64,000 nucleotides of DNA from Nymphaea colorata. Lineage: Eukaryota; Streptophyta; Magnoliopsida; Nymphaeales; Nymphaeaceae. The notes beneath the pieces are model-generated. The model had not been told where the DNA came from, ran no database searches, and saw nothing but the letters and a program-made list of their open reading frames with translations. Made by a program: the position numbers and the translations under genes. This document shows, piece by piece, positions 1 to 13,238 of the stretch. Each line of letters starts with the position of its first letter. The first letter of the stretch is position 1. The stretch covers positions 30,351,934 through 30,415,933 of the forward strand of contig NC_045138.2 of NCBI RefSeq assembly GCF_008831285.2. The letters are read 5' to 3'.

Positions 1-1500
1 ATCTAAATCATAAAAAATCCTGTCCCAACCACTTATATTTAAGAAAAAATTAGCAAAGAAACAAAGAAAAAAGAAAAAAAAGGTCTTTACACGAGTAAAT
101 CGTGAAAGCTTCTTGGAGCACCGAATGATAAAGCAGCTCATTCCCGTGGCGCCACCTGTACATGCAAATGGTTTTAAAATGACTGGGAACGGAAAAGTGT
201 GCATGTTTTGTCAAAGCTCTTACTTTTCCCCTCAAGAAATTTTAAAATGGAGCAACTCGGTAACTTTTATAATTTTGTTTAATTTCTAGTTGGGCCGCAG
301 CTTTTGTCTGATCTTCCTATCACATACCAACTTCTTTAAATACAAAAAAGAAGAAGAAAAACTTAGGTTTATTGATTCACATAAATTATATTTTTGTTAG
401 TTTGACAATTATTTGTACCAATGGAGCTTCATGCACTTGGTTGGTAAAATTGATTTTATTTTGTTAGTTTTTATTTTTCTTTGTTTACTAAGTAAGAAGC
501 AACTTCAATTGAAAGAGCCAACCATCAAACCCAAATTGCTGATGGAGCGGTTGAGATTAACTCACAAAAATTATCATATTTAATTTTCAAGCAACTCGAT
601 AAATAAAGCATGACTTGCTCACATCAACTATCAACTGTAGATCAATAATTAACACTTAACGTAGAACAAGTTTCAATCTTAATTAACAATCCCAAATGGG
701 CAAGTATATTTCCATGCCCACATTTGGTTTTCTTTATTTCTGAAAACTTGTTGGCGAAAAATGTTATTTAAGAGGAAAAAAAGGAACTTACTGGCGGGCT
801 ATTTAGAATTATAAGCAAAAGGTACGCAGCAAGATGAAATTCTCGGTTTAATTTTTCCACTTGTTGTTTAACGGCTCCCTTTAAAGTGGCCAATAAAATG
901 TATTTAGGGGGAACGTAAGTCGTCCACGGTGGTGGTGGTGGAAGGTAGCGTGTGTGCGCGCGTGAATGTCCGAACGTGTTCCCATTGTCATTCGATCATT
1001 TGTCAAATGAATGGTTCTGCTGGTGGTGGATCTGGTCATGGTGTTAGAGGACCAGCAAAGAAGAAGGAGATGATGGTGGTGGTTTTGTAGCAGGAGGATG
1101 GAGCCATCGTAGGTAAAATCTCCGTTGATTGGGCTCGTTTATCATCATCCGTTTACCATCACTCCCATTTGCCACATTGACTGAAGCCTATCTCAACCTC
1201 CCTTTTGCAGACCAACTTAAAAAACCCTAAACCCCCTGTGTGTGTGTGGGGTTGGGCTTTTTCCCCTTTTAGGTGAATATCTGGTTGCACCTGCACCACC
1301 ATTTCTTTTTTTCTTTTTTTCCTGCATAAAACAACCCAATATTCTCTAACCTGATACTGATATAAGTATAGGGTTAAGGTCTTCGATTCCATTCGCTAAT
1401 GTGGTGGTGGTGGTGTTGGTGGTGGAGGAGGAAATAGTCTTCATTCTCTTCACAGGGTTAATGTGAGTCATACCCGTTCGTCAACTACTCCCTTGTTTTC
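1..1500. other. Upstream spacer and promoter region of the F-box/kelch gene
   Basis: No coding sequence is supported here. The stretch is AT-rich, with a short TG/GC run near 950 and GGT-rich tracts (about 930-945, 1020-1080 and 1400-1430). It leads into a C/T-rich stretch (about 1495-1535), probably part of the promoter or 5' leader of the gene whose first ATG is at 1762. I could not fix a TATA box or transcription start. Confidence 0.5.
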
Positions 1501-1761
1501 TTTCCTTTCTTTTTTCTTTCTTTTCCTTTTTCTATACATCTGGAGAAGTTGGGAGTTTTCTTGGTTGATTTGAGTCACACCAGCTCCTCAACCACCTCTT
1601 GTTTGTTTTCTTCTCCACGCACCTGTAGAAAAGCTAGGACGTTGGTTGCTTCTCGGGAAATTGCGAAGCTCCTGTGTATATCTCTATTTCAGTGCCTCTA
1701 AAAGTATCTTTTTGAGATGGCTCCTTGATTTTCTGTTTGAGAAGAGCATCTTCGGAGTCGG

Positions 1762-4700
1762 ATGGATCGAGGGCCTCATCCTCCGTTGGTGAGTCCTGTA
1801 CTTCTCTTTTTTGTACTTGATAGATTGGTTGGTTATGGTGTTTTTGCGTAAGTTATGTGTTAAATTTTGGATCAATTGTCCTATTTATAGTTGATCGATG
1901 TGTAGTTGTCTTTTGTCTGTGGTCCTTTAGTTTTGCTCAACGAACTGGAGGATTGATTAACTTGCATTACTGTTTGTCACTGCTCCTGGGCCTTGGCGAA
2001 ACATTTGGTCTAATATCAGAAGACTGCTTTTCTTCACTTCCTTTTATATGTAGAAAAATATCTGCATGAAAATTATAGGTGCTGTAACACCAGGAAATAC
2101 AGGAGTAGTACCACTTCTTAGCAACAGCTACAAGCATGACAACATATAACAGCGAGTAGTTATGGCCAAATCTTGAGGCCGTAGCATGGCAAAACTTGGT
2201 AATACCCAAAATTCAGGAAACAGATGCAACCACACGCCTTCCAAGATATGACTTCAGCGGAGTGGGTCTTTTCTATCCCCATATTTTGTTAGACATCTGG
2301 ATGTGGTGTTCTGTGGCATAAAATTTATTTCAAGGAAGATGATTTGATTTCATTCGTTATTGGGTGTCCGCTTGTAAATTTTTATATTTTAAACTCTTTT
2401 GTTTCCCGTTTCATAAGTTGTTTGTCCTACTGAGTCATGCATCAAAGCCCATTTTGTTTGGTATAGAAGGTTTAGTTTTCTTTGTGAAGGTCTATAAAAT
2501 GCAATTGAGGAAAGCGGGAATTGCTAGTTCTTCTTTGCTTCGTCAATGAAAAGATTGAAAAGTTGATTGCTACCATACCCATCTTCAGCATTGGAATAAC
2601 TATCTTTCCACTAGTTAATGTTTGCAAATAGCTTGTGTAAGCTACTTCCTAAGTTACGAAAGCATGAGGGTTCAGATTTTGACAATAAAACTTTTCAATC
2701 TTTACTTGCTGATACGTCTTTTTTTTTCCTTTCTGTTGTGCTTGCCTGATACTTGAAATCTTGAGCATGTTTTACCAGGGACGTGAACATGAATGTATCT
2801 TAAGCCTTAACCTACTGGTTTTGATTTTTCTTATAATACAAGCATAGTCTTGGGATGCATCTTGTTAGAGTTTATATGTTTGAACTAGTCTCTATGTGGC
2901 TTTTGCCAAATAGTTGACCTGTTGAGGTTTTCCTCCGTCCAGTCTTCCATCACCAGATGCAACTTAATATGGAATCTAAAATGCAAGCTTTATAGAAAGA
3001 AACACGATTTGAGTCTTAGGATGGACAATCCGTGTGACATACTTGGATGCATCTCACTAAGTTCCCATACATGCCACATACCAGTGTGGAAGAGTATCAA
3101 CCAAAGAAACATGTTACGTCTGGTTGTTGGTTGAAACCCAGCATAGGTGGACTATTAACTAATCACTTGTAGGTCCAGGGCAGACAGCAGAGGCATGCCA
3201 CTAGTTCTTTGATTAAAATACTCTCCATCCTTGCATTAAGCTTGTCATCGAGGATGCCAACAAGAGAAAGGCTGTATTGATCTAGTTCTTTTCGACATAG
3301 TGAACATAATAATGAAGACTGAAGTGAATGTTGCACTTTCTCCTGTGGGGGCCAACCTGTAGGAGTTGCTGACTTGCCTGGTTTTTGAGAATTGACCTTC
3401 CTCTATACCTTGCAACACCAGTATCACATTAAAAGCCAATGAAATTTAGGAGCTACTAATTTTTTGAAAGTTTTTGACCTTTCTCTAGACCTTGCATGAC
3501 CTATATCTCAATCAATTTTTTTCTGGGAACCAGTAAAGGACATGAGAATGTATTTGAACACAAAAATGCAGTTATGCTGACATTGGGTATTGAAAGTGCT
3601 TGGGCAGAAACAGTTATGCCATTGATATCTTGATTCTGCTGCTATGTTGTAAGCTTTTTTAAGAAAAACACACACAGATATAAGCAACAGCTAAGTATGA
3701 CTTATTATGATAATCTTGTTGATTAAAGTAGTCCAAACTCTAAAGCCTAGTGGCTTGGGACTTTACTCTCCATTATTGACTCATGACTCAGTGGATTGGT
3801 CAATTCAGTGACAGGCTGGGTTTTTTGTTGACTATTGCTTTTGAAAGAAAAAAACATATATGACTTGTCAGTTAAACATAAAAGATGTTGTTGGTACTTG
3901 TATAATTCAAAAACAAGTCAAATTAGCATCAAGTTATGCCATGACTAAGTTATATTTACTCATATAATGGACCATTAATCTACTCTATAGCTGCATACTT
4001 CAACATAATTGAGTATCCATTATCAATATCTCCCCACAAAACAACTCGAAAAAAACAAGCACTGAATCAGTATAGGTCCCCCAATTTTGGGTGAGTCAGA
4101 CGAGTGTTGGGCAAGTCTTCCAAGTTTTGAATAAAACTGGGTCCGTTACTAGGTTGAAATGGTAGGAGACTGAGCAAGAATCATCTTGTTGGCATCAGTT
4201 CCCCCCGATCTATGAACTTTGTATGCCTTCTTTCTCATGTCATGGGAATTTCCTTTTGTTTCGAGCATTCATGTCTTCTCATTGTGAGATACTTTGATAC
4301 TTCGTACAAGATCTGAAGCGAAGCCTGAGCTGTTGATTCGTTGAAGCTCAAGCTGGTGTTCCAAATACCAGGTTTAGTACAGTATGAGCTTGAAGCCTTG
4401 GATGTTTTTGCTTGTCTTGGCAAACCCAAAAGAAAGCTCAGACTTAGATCAAAGCAGGGTTGATCATTTCTTTTTTAGATAGTTAATTTGTTTATGTATT
4501 CAAAGACAAAGGAAGAAGGGAAGGGTACCACCCATTTCTTCACTGCTTGCATGCTCTTTCTTGTTTATCAAGTTAGTTCAAATTTGCCATCAAGCAATGC
4601 ACTTTTTTTTAATAAATATAAGACTATAGGCGAAGAAGTTCGATTTGTCTCTGGATTTTCCTTTATTGTGTTTGAAAAAGTAACTTTCTATTTCAATTCA

Positions 4701-6072
4701 TTACTGTCTCATTCTGGAAATAAACTGTGTTTATCAAAATATGGCACCTTATGCATTTAATTTGATGTAAATAATTACGCGTAATTTCTGACACTAGTGG
4801 TCTCATCTATATTTTGCATAGGTTGACACAGCAGCATGTTTCTGCAAAGTAGATGCAGGCCTGAAAACTGTTGCAGGGGCAAAGAAGTTTGTCCCTGGGA
4901 CAAAACATTGCATTCAGCCCAATATCAAGCCATCAATACATCCTTCTCGAAGCAAGGCTGCTAGAGCTGATCGCAGCCGGGGACAGTCTCCACTATTGCC
5001 AGGCCTTCCTGATGATCTTGCAATACATTGTCTCATTCGTGTTCCACGAGTAGAACATAGAAAGCTTCGGCTAGTCTGCAAAAGGTGGCATCGGCTTCTT
5101 GTAGGAAACTATTTCTACTCTCTTCGTAAGAGCCTTGGAGTGGCCGAGGAATGGATCTATGTCATTAAAAGAGACAAAGATGGGAAAATTTCATGGCATG
5201 CCTTTGATCCAGTGTACCAGCTATGGCAACCGCTTCCACCTGTCCCCAGTGAATATTCAGAAGCACTTGGGTTTGGTTGTGCTGTTCTAAGTGGCTGCCA
5301 CCTCTACCTGTTTGGTGGGAAAGATCCACTGAAGGGATCCATGAGACGGGTAATTTTTTATAATGCAAGGACAAACAAGTGGCATCGTGCTCCAGACATG
5401 CTTAGGAGAAGGCATTTCTCTGGTTCTTGTGTTATAAATAACTGCCTATATGTTGCAGGAGGGGAAAGTGAAGGTGTCCACAGATCATTAAGATCCGCAG
5501 AGATGTATGATCCAAATAAAAATAGATGGTCTTTTATTGCAGATATGAGTACTGCTATGGTTCCATTTATTGGAGTTGTTTACCAAGGGAGGTGGTTCTT
5601 GAAAGGACTTGGCAGTCAACGGCAGGTCATGAGTGAAGTTTATCTTCCAGAAAACAACAGATGGCACCCTGTCTATAATGGCATGGTCACTGGCTGGCGA
5701 AATCCAAGTGTCTCTTTGAATGGGCAGCTTTATGCACTGGATTGCAGGGATGGGTGCAGATTAAGAGTATATGATGGGGAAACTGATTCTTGGAGCAAGC
5801 AGATTGACAGCAGATTGCACTTGGGAAATTCAAGAGCTTTGGAGGCAGCTGCTCTTGTTCCTCTCAATGGGAAACTCTGCATCATCCGGAATAACATGAG
5901 CATCAGTGTGGTTGATGTGTCAAAATCCAATGATATAAGCATGGATCAACCCTGGGAGACGATTGCTGGTAGAGGGCACTTCAGGACATTTGTTGCAAAT
6001 CTTTGGTCAAGCATTGCCGGGAGGAACCGTTTGAAGAGTCACATTGTTCACTGCCAGGTGCTTCAAGCATGA
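1762..6072 (+). CDS. F-box/kelch-repeat protein (At1g55270-like), two exons
   Basis: Exons are 1762-1788 and 4822-6072, giving 425 residues. The 27-bp first exon encodes MDRGPHPPL and ends at a GTGAGT donor. The second follows an AG acceptor in the same phase and begins VDTAAC, the expected continuation in this family. Residues about 68-105 are the F-box (LPGLPDDL, then RKLRLVCKRW), the SKP1-binding segment of SCF ubiquitin ligases. Kelch-type repeats follow, with the signatures GCHLYLFGGKD, NCLYVAGGE, YDPNKNRW and DCRDGCRLRVYD. The C-terminus ends HCQVLQA as in the Arabidopsis relative, so the protein is complete; Arabidopsis has about 434 residues. The likely role is substrate adaptor of an SCF E3 ligase; the substrate is unknown. 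The 3.0-kb first intron is the only one. Family is very secure; the tiny exon 1 rests on phase and family match. Confidence 0.93.
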
Positions 6073-6780
6073 AAGTGGCATTTCTTCTTGTACATATTGG
6101 TGTTCCTTCAATGAGGACGCATTGGACCATCTGCATTTCCCCTCAGGGGAAGTCTTCTGGGGCCAATGATATTTTATTGTGCAATACAGATAAACCATCT
6201 GAGCCTGTCCTGGCATTAGCTGGCAACTGCACGTTTCACCACAAAAGATACTGTTGGCATCACTTTCTGTGATGTTTAAGAAAACAATGTGGATCTTGAT
6301 TCCAATTTTCACGGTGCTGCGATATGTTGCTGACAGTGTGCCATGAAGAGGTTATTCTGGAAACAGTAGATTGGATTGTGAGATTTTGCTTTGAGAGGCT
6401 TTGCATGCATTAGCCACGTTTCACTTATTCTGTCGGATGAAGCTTCTCCTGGAATGAAACATTGAACCAGCATAGCTCCACTTGTAGATGGAAGAGAATG
6501 CAGAATGGAATATTCATGAATTGTTTTGGCCTGACCGAGTGAATTGTATCCAAAACCCACTTCGTGAAATTTAAGAGATTGGAAAAGATGCTATCCTCCA
6601 TATATGTACCATAACAATGTCTTGGAATAGCATCTTTTTCTTTGTTCTTATTTTTCTAGATTCTCTTGTATGTCATGCCCTTTTTTTTATGACCTTGATG
6701 TCATGCTATTATTCGATAGAAATGACTATTTGTAATAACTACATCAGCTTTTCCCTACTGTATCATTGCTGTATCACAGC

Positions 6781-6786
6781 AATAAA
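6781..6786 (+). terminator. Candidate polyadenylation signal of the F-box/kelch gene
   Basis: A canonical AATAAA lies about 700 bp after the stop codon at 6072, in T-rich sequence. No closer canonical hexamer was seen. The 3' UTR would be long, so an earlier non-canonical site is possible. Confidence 0.35.
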
Positions 6787-7699
6787 GTACCATTTCAGAA
6801 TCTTATTTGGCTGTTGGGACATCCTTCTGGTAGAATATCTCCTTCCTTATATCCAATCCGTCGTATCATCATCCCATCTTGATTAAGAGATACAAGTTGA
6901 TCTTTTCACTAGTTAAAGCTTTCATAACTATATCAGCTTTTCCTTGGTAAGTCCGTTCCAACCGTATTTGTTTTCATTTGAAGACTTATTGCAAGAATTT
7001 TGCTTTGCTACCTTCTTGGGAAACAGATCAATGTGCGTTAATAGAAATTATAAGCAAGCTTTGGAGTGAATAGTAAAAGCAATTGGTCCTGGATTGGGAA
7101 TGCGGAACTGAGCTGGATACTGAACAAGGGAATCTCTTACTTGCTGAAGATTTTTTTGGTAAATTTATAACTGCTCAACTTCTAATTTATTTACATGTAA
7201 CTGTCTGTTGTTTGAAAACAGCCCGAGTTTATAAAATAATTCGTTAAGCACATGTTTCATGAATGAAAAAATGTTAAGATATGCTTAAAAAGACTATTTT
7301 GTCGTTAACAAAAAAGGAATTCTATTTCTAAAAAATTGCAAACCATATTCTTAAATTGATCTCCCCATAATTTCACCTCTCTCTCTCTTTATCTGTCTGT
7401 CTCCATCTCTCTCCGCCTTTTGTCTCCATAAAAGAATGACGAAATCATGAAGAAACCAGCCCACAAAGGAGCACATTGTGAAGAACGCAACTTAGCAGCT
7501 GTTAGTATCAACAAATGCCAGCTGTTTTTCATAAATACATCAAAAGTTAAGCAGTTGTTGGTACTTCTTTCTAAGTGCAAGAATGCCCAAACTGCTCCCT
7601 CTTTTGAGCAATTATGGTTGATGTCCTTTGAAGTCTTCATGTATAAAAGTCCTTTTGGTCTCAATTCACCAGATCAATTTTCAGTGTTTTATTATATAC

Positions 7700-8900
7700 A
7701 GTTCTGTGCGGCTGTGCCAGGTGACCCTCTGCCACGAAGGTCTCACGGAGTTTGCAGCTGCACTCAAGCCATGCTTACGCTGATCACAAGCTCACCCTGT
7801 TTAGATGAACGAGCTGCAGGCTCTGCTTATCCAGAAGAGTAAAGCTTCAATGGATCTTAAACAAGCTGTCAGGCTTATTGATGCTAAGTCAAGCCTTAAA
7901 GCGGCTGGTCTTGACAACAAAAACTGTACAGATTGTCACTCATAAGGATATCTGGCGAGCTTGCTCAATGCAGACCTGTAGTGCTGCCTTTGTTATGCTA
8001 AGAGCAGCCAAAAACTGCTCTGGTGCTCTTGCTCTTCTTCAAAACTCGACGGGTTCATTCACTTCCATGATGATATGATCAGTTTGTGCTATTTCATGAA
8101 ATAGAGTTGGGGTCTTTTCATCCATTGGATTGATCAAATGGTCAAAGTGTTTGGATGCATTGCAAACGGATGACATCCAGGTTGGAAGTTTTGCAAATTT
8201 GAGCTGCGCCAAGTTCCAATTGCAATCATGGTCTCCATATATTTAGTTGGTCACTTGTAATTTCTTTGCACATCTAGTCCATTTCAAAATCAAACATGTA
8301 TCTAGCCTATGTGTGAATGACTTGGAATCAAGTGGGTCTGAGACTCTAATCTCACCTTCAAAATCTGATCTTATATCTGATATTACTTGGAAGAATCAGG
8401 AACAGGATCTCCTTTGGCGATTTCTTGAGGATTGACCACATTGATTATGTAGTGAACGATACGATGCAACAACACTAACCTGACTCCTGGTTCGTCATAA
8501 TTTGAAACCAATAGTCACAGAAAACTGCGTGGAAACCATTTCACCACCATTCAATATCATTTATCAGGTTTTGACTTTCTTGCAATTCAGCAATAAGGCT
8601 CTGTAAACGTGGGTACGTGGGTTGGGCTAAAGCTCCAAGCGGGAGCTGGTCTAGAGTTCAAGACACGAGGTGAACTTTATATGCTAAAAGGCCAAGACGG
8701 TGAGAAAGCTTTTCTAGTGGCCAAGGAAGTCTTGGATAAAATTTTGCATAAAAGTGGCCACAATGGGACATGGTGATCATGCAAACCTTGTTGTGACTCG
8801 CTTCAAGAATACTCTGGATGGAGCGATCCGATATATGCAGACCGTTGACATCGGCAATGCAAATTATAATCTCTCTTCATGAACGGAGGGAGTTTGAGTA
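7700..8900 (+). pseudogene. Broken coding-like fragments of an unrecognised gene
   Basis: Several short plus-strand stretches read like protein but are interrupted by stops and frame changes. At 7710-7780 there is CQVTLCHEGLTEFAAALKPC. At 7804-7945 MNELQALLIQKSKAS, then a run with LIDAKSSLKAAGL. At 7970-8075 a run ending NCSGALALLQNSTGS. At 8628-8770 GLEFKTRGELYMLKG followed by AFLVAKEVLDKIL. At 8766-8880 HANLVVTRFKNTLDGAIRY, which is out of frame with the previous piece. They could be a decayed gene copy, or exons of a gene whose introns I cannot resolve. I tried to match them to tethering-complex proteins and could not, so no function is given. Confidence 0.3.
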
Positions 8901-9753
8901 AAGGTATTTCCAAGCAGTCAGCATCTAACTAAGAACCATATATGTCTGCATTTTTGCAGTCACTGCCCTTTGCTGTTCTCTGCTAATGTGCCTTGCACGT
9001 TACTCTCATTTGTTTCTTCTTCCGCACTTTAATTTCTCTGAATCCTGTACATCACCATGCAATGATCGCTCCATTTGAATCATCCAATTCAATTGAAGCA
9101 ATACTTGTATATTACAAAGCAGATGTATTATTTAAATATCTTTTGGCAAAGTCCAAGGGAAAGCAGTTCTGTACCCAATACCAGTAAAACCACTAGGATG
9201 TGTCTCCCGGACCTCAGGAAGCACTCCTTGCTTCAACTTGAGGAGAAGAATGACATATGAGATTCAGATGCGTCGACCGCGCAGCTGTGCCATCTGGGTC
9301 TAAAACAGGTGCTATCTTAAGAGAGTATGACTGAATCTCTTTTAACCAAATCGACCATGAATTTAGACTTTTCAGTTCTTAGCTTTTTATTTTTGCAGCT
9401 AGTTTTTTGTATATCCTCTTCTGCACTTCCTTAGTTGCGACTTGCTTCACAGTTCTCTTTTCTGCAACACTCGTTTCTCCCTTTTCTGTTTCTTGCATCC
9501 TTCTTATGTTTGTCTCGTAACTGATAAACGTCGCCTTCACGTTCACTATTTCTGTCTCCAGTAGGAAAATCTGACGAGATCTTTTGCGGTGCGGGAGAGG
9601 AATGTTTCTGCTGGATGCACCCAAGAGTTGCAACAGCTTCATTCTCATTATTGTGCCTTTTTTCAGCCAACCAACTTGAAGCCACAGGTGCTTCAATCAG
9701 CACAGCAAGTTGCGGCCATTGATTTACCTGCATCTGCTTTTCAATGGTGCTGT

Positions 9754-9955
9754 GAAGTGTCGGTGAAATTTCATCTAGCTTGCTTTACTGTTGTCAATAA
9801 TGGTGCAGGGCCACATGTATATGTAAGTGAGAAACTAGTAGAATGCAATAATACGAAGTGTCGGTGAAATTTCATCAAGCTTTACTGTTGTCAATAATGG
9901 TGCAGGGCCACATGTATATGTAAGTGAGAAAATAGTAGAATGCAATAATACGAAG
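9754..9955. repeat. Tandem direct duplication, period about 101 bp
   Basis: Two adjacent near-identical copies begin GAAGTGTCGGTGAAATTTCA at 9754 and 9855. Both contain GGGCCACATGTATATGTAAG and end in GCAATAATACGAAG. The second copy has a few bases missing after TTTCATC. The high similarity indicates a recent event. Confidence 0.9.
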
Positions 9956-10038
9956 CGATGAGATTTTGTCGGACTGGTCCGAATGTTCCTTCGCCGCTGC
10001 TGCCGCCGATAGGGTGGGGTTTTTGGAGGGCATATTGA

Positions 10039-10249
10039 CAGGAGTAGACCTAAAAATTTTTCATGACATGGGTCGAATTGAAAGTTTTTAAATTTTGACA
10101 TGGGTCGAATTGAAGTTTTTAAATTTTGACATGGGCCGAATTATTATTTTTTAAAATTTTTGTATAAGATAACTGATTTTTTTTTAAATTTACATGAAAA
10201 ATATTTTTTTTTTGTGAGGTGGGGTTAGCCCTGCCTTGACTCCGCCCTG
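10039..10249. mobile_element. Small non-autonomous hAT-like element (Tip100-type ends)
   Basis: The left end reads CAGGAGTAGACC. The right end reads GACTCCGCCCTG, the reverse complement of CAGGGCGGAGTC, so the termini are imperfect inverted repeats resembling the CAGGGGCGGAG ends of Tip100-type hAT elements. The flanks CATATTGA and CATATGGT agree at six of eight positions, as expected for a decayed 8-bp hAT target-site duplication. The interior is AT-rich, with three direct copies of a unit around GACATGGGTCGAATT (10064-10140). There is no transposase ORF. Confidence 0.55.
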
Positions 10250-10594
10250 CATATGGTTCAAGCACAAGATACTATCATTACCGCCTGGACAGTTAGACAT
10301 CCAACCTCAAACTGACTGCATTCTGTCCATGAGTATCCCACCAGAGGGCGCTTTTTAGTAGACAATTGAATTATTGATACTAAAGGTCATGTCATGTCGT
10401 TCCATGTTTCAATAGAAACTAATATTAATAATATATACAAAATTCTTCAAAGTATACCTCCTATGGAGCTCAATCTAAAACCTTAAATTTATATGTCGGA
10501 ACTAGGTGAAGCTAGGTCCAATTATATAGGGCAGTCCTAACAGGTCACTGCCCCAAGGGCAATTAAAATTTTGTTAACTCTATGTTTAGTACAC

Positions 10595-10604
10595 CATATA
10601 TATA

Positions 10605-10658
<54 letters not shown>
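10595..10658. repeat. (TA)n microsatellite
   Basis: About 60 bp of nearly pure TA. Apparent ORFs across it are artefacts. Confidence 0.95.
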
Positions 10659-10662
<4 letters not shown>

Positions 10663-12109
10663 CTCTGCCCTTGGCTGGAAAGAGCTATGCATGAACCGGA
10701 TAATCGAACCTGAATCAGCTTACTGTTACAAAAATCTTAAGAGAGGAATTCCCAATTGGATTTCGTGGCCTGTTTTAAGAGTGTCAAGTGAACTTTTAAT
10801 TATTTTTTTATTTATTCTTTTAAATAAATTATTAGATAGTTTTAACTTATTCATTTAAACGTCCGATATCATCAAGTTGGCAGCTCCACTGATTCGATTC
10901 AGGAACGGATCATTACAGCAATGGTCAAAGCTAGAAACAGACAACACTATTTGCAAACAGGCATCCAATCGGAAGGCTTTGAGGCTTCTTTCCTTAACAG
11001 TAGAACATCTTATTGTACGAGAAATAGGAAGGCAAAAGAAATTTTCGGAGGAAGAACAAACAGCTCTTCCATGATTCTGAGTAAGAGAATTTTTTCATGC
11101 CCACAAGTTTTTATGAATCTACATATTTTTATACATGAATGGAGAAGTTTCTCATGTCGCAAATTGCTCTTTTTCTTTCTTTTTGGTTTCTCTCCCTCTT
11201 CTAATTAAACTTTCATATTCCTGTGTTACTTTTCATATGACAACTTATTATGTGTTAAATTCTCTTATCATATAGAACATTGTTCTCATCCATAGTATTG
11301 TTGGCAATATTCCAATCAGATGTACGTGTCATTCTGATGGTCTTTCATGTTAAGAGGGTCACACAGTAAGTGACTGATCTCCGTTATCTGCCATCTACGT
11401 CACCTGCCAGAAACTAGTCTTAGATTTTGGCTTTTGTTTCTGCACTGATGAAAATGAAGGCAAACACACCGGACACAAGAGGAACCAGCTATCAGTTTCA
11501 TATATCATCAATATTTGAAAATATCATCTGGTCTTTTGGAGCTAAAAGGCTGCTTTTATTGCATCGCTTCAGCATCAATAAAGTTGAAAGATGTACAACT
11601 GTGTTTCCCACCATTAATCTGCACTACTGAACATCCAGAGAAGCTAGAAAGGAACCATTTTCCATGAAGAAGATGATCACTTTTGGCTTCACATAAGAGA
11701 ACAGCATGGTCATGCAATTCTTTGGGAGAACCTAATCATATAATCAATAAATTTGCGGAGGGGAACAAAGATTATTCTAAGAGAAATAATTGAGCTTTTA
11801 AAGTTTCGAAAAATTGCTATGAACTTATTAAAAATGGCACAATAATAATTTTCCTTTCAAGTCCATGCCTTTGCATGAAAATAAAAAACAAGTAGGTGAT
11901 AGATGATCGACTTGGGCATCTAGAAAAGATTTTTCCAGCTTCACAACCAAGCACAACAGTACAAGAAGTACTCCTTAGACATGTCAATTCTTTGTTTCTC
12001 TGGACTGCCAAAAATCCAGAAGAGCATGAATCAGGAAAGGGGCGTGTTTTGTCCAGTTTAGACAACTTTTTGGTTCATTTTTTTGGAGGTTATTTTTTTT
12101 TGTAAGGGT

Positions 12110-12290
12110 GGGCAGTGGGTTGGGTACATGATAGGTAGTTACTTATTCCGATTGTGATGGGTCGAGCTTGGGCTTGTTATTTAACAATTGGGCCGGCCTG
12201 ATAAAAAAAACTTATTGGTTTGGGCTGGCCCGGGTCGGGTATTGAGGGGTTCGATTCTGCTCGACATATATATATATTTCTCTCTCTCTC
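12110..12290. repeat. GGGCCGG-type GC-rich dispersed repeat ending in TA/CT microsatellite
   Basis: A short G+C-rich island with motifs such as GGGCCGGCC and GGCCCGGGTCGGG sits in AT-rich DNA, then runs into (TA)n and (CT)n. Similar islands occur at about 12650-12760, 42040-42310 and 48975-49195. It is non-coding. Confidence 0.6.
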
Positions 12291-12439
12291 TCTCTCTTTT
12301 CCTTTGGCATGCCACCCAGGCTCATTTATCAAATGGGCACTCTTAGTTGGGTTTGATGCCTATGGGGCATCAAGGTGAGTTTGGTGTGGGCATGACATTT
12401 ATCTGGATCCAAATCCAGCTCCCTCATAATAAAGGATTT

Positions 12440-12493
12440 CAGGGATTGATGTTGGCTGGCGTGGGCAGTAGCCCACACCTAGCCCCGCTACAG
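12440..12493. mobile_element. Terminus of a hAT-like element (same family as 46.2 and 63.3 kb)
   Basis: The reverse complement reads CTGTAGCGGGGCTAGGTGTG and continues through GGGCTACTGCCCACGCCAGCC. It shares the terminal CWGTRGCGG motif and the subterminal hairpin of the elements at 46166-46375 and 63328-63506. No matching second end or target-site duplication was found, so this may be a fragment. Confidence 0.45.
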
Positions 12494-13162
12494 TCTATCA
12501 TTGATGACTCCCTTAAAAGTTCTTCATGTGTCACCAATGGCTCCCTTAGAAACTTTTGGCATATTATGAAGGGTTTTTAAAATATTAAAATATGAAATAT
12601 TAAGAGATTCAAATATTGATGGTCATCAAACCCCAATAAGCATAAAGTTTATGGTCAGGCCCGACCCGATAACTAAGCGGGACAAGTTTAGACCACCGGC
12701 AAGGGCTTCCGGAGAGCCTGCATTCAGTTTTGCCAAGCCTTGAGCCAGCCCGCTATCCAGCTTTATTTTTTATGCAATTAAAAAGACAGATTCTTTCCCT
12801 ATAATGCATAAAAAGGGGATCTAACTTCAGGAAGATGTGTTTACTATTTTAATGCAGTAAAGGGACGGGCGACATCATTTTCAAAGGCCATTTTGCTTCA
12901 TCTCTACGTTCTTCAAATTTTGAAGCCTTAAGTTTTCCATTAGGTCAAGGTTTGAACTTTATTTTGCATTTGAAGCGTTGAAAATCATGAGTAGAAGCTG
13001 TAGCTTAATTCCGTTATTTAAAACAAAGTGGTTGGCATAGTAGTGCGGGCCATAGTTGCCATGCGTGCAGGCATAAGTTTCAATTCTAGTGCATTATGCA
13101 TGTCACAGGAATATTCACAGGAATATGCCTAGAAAGGAGCTGCATTCATATGCATGGTTTGA

Positions 13163-13238
13163 ATACAGTGGATTCATATTTTGTATTTTTTGTTTAGTAT
13201 ATACAGTGGATTCATATTTTGTATTTTTTGTTTAGTAT
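13163..13238. repeat. Tandem direct repeat, 2 x 38 bp
   Basis: ATACAGTGGATTCATATTTT starts at 13163 and again at 13201, with the following TGTATTTTTTGTTTAGTAT identical in both. Confidence 0.9.

Noticed and set aside
9379-9696. 105-codon minus-strand frame rich in Lys and Glu
   Set aside because: No recognisable domain, no splice partners, and a second overlapping frame of similar length on the same strand. Composition alone does not support a gene.
10571-10858. Frame with a long Tyr-Ile repeat
   Set aside because: Translation of the TA microsatellite.
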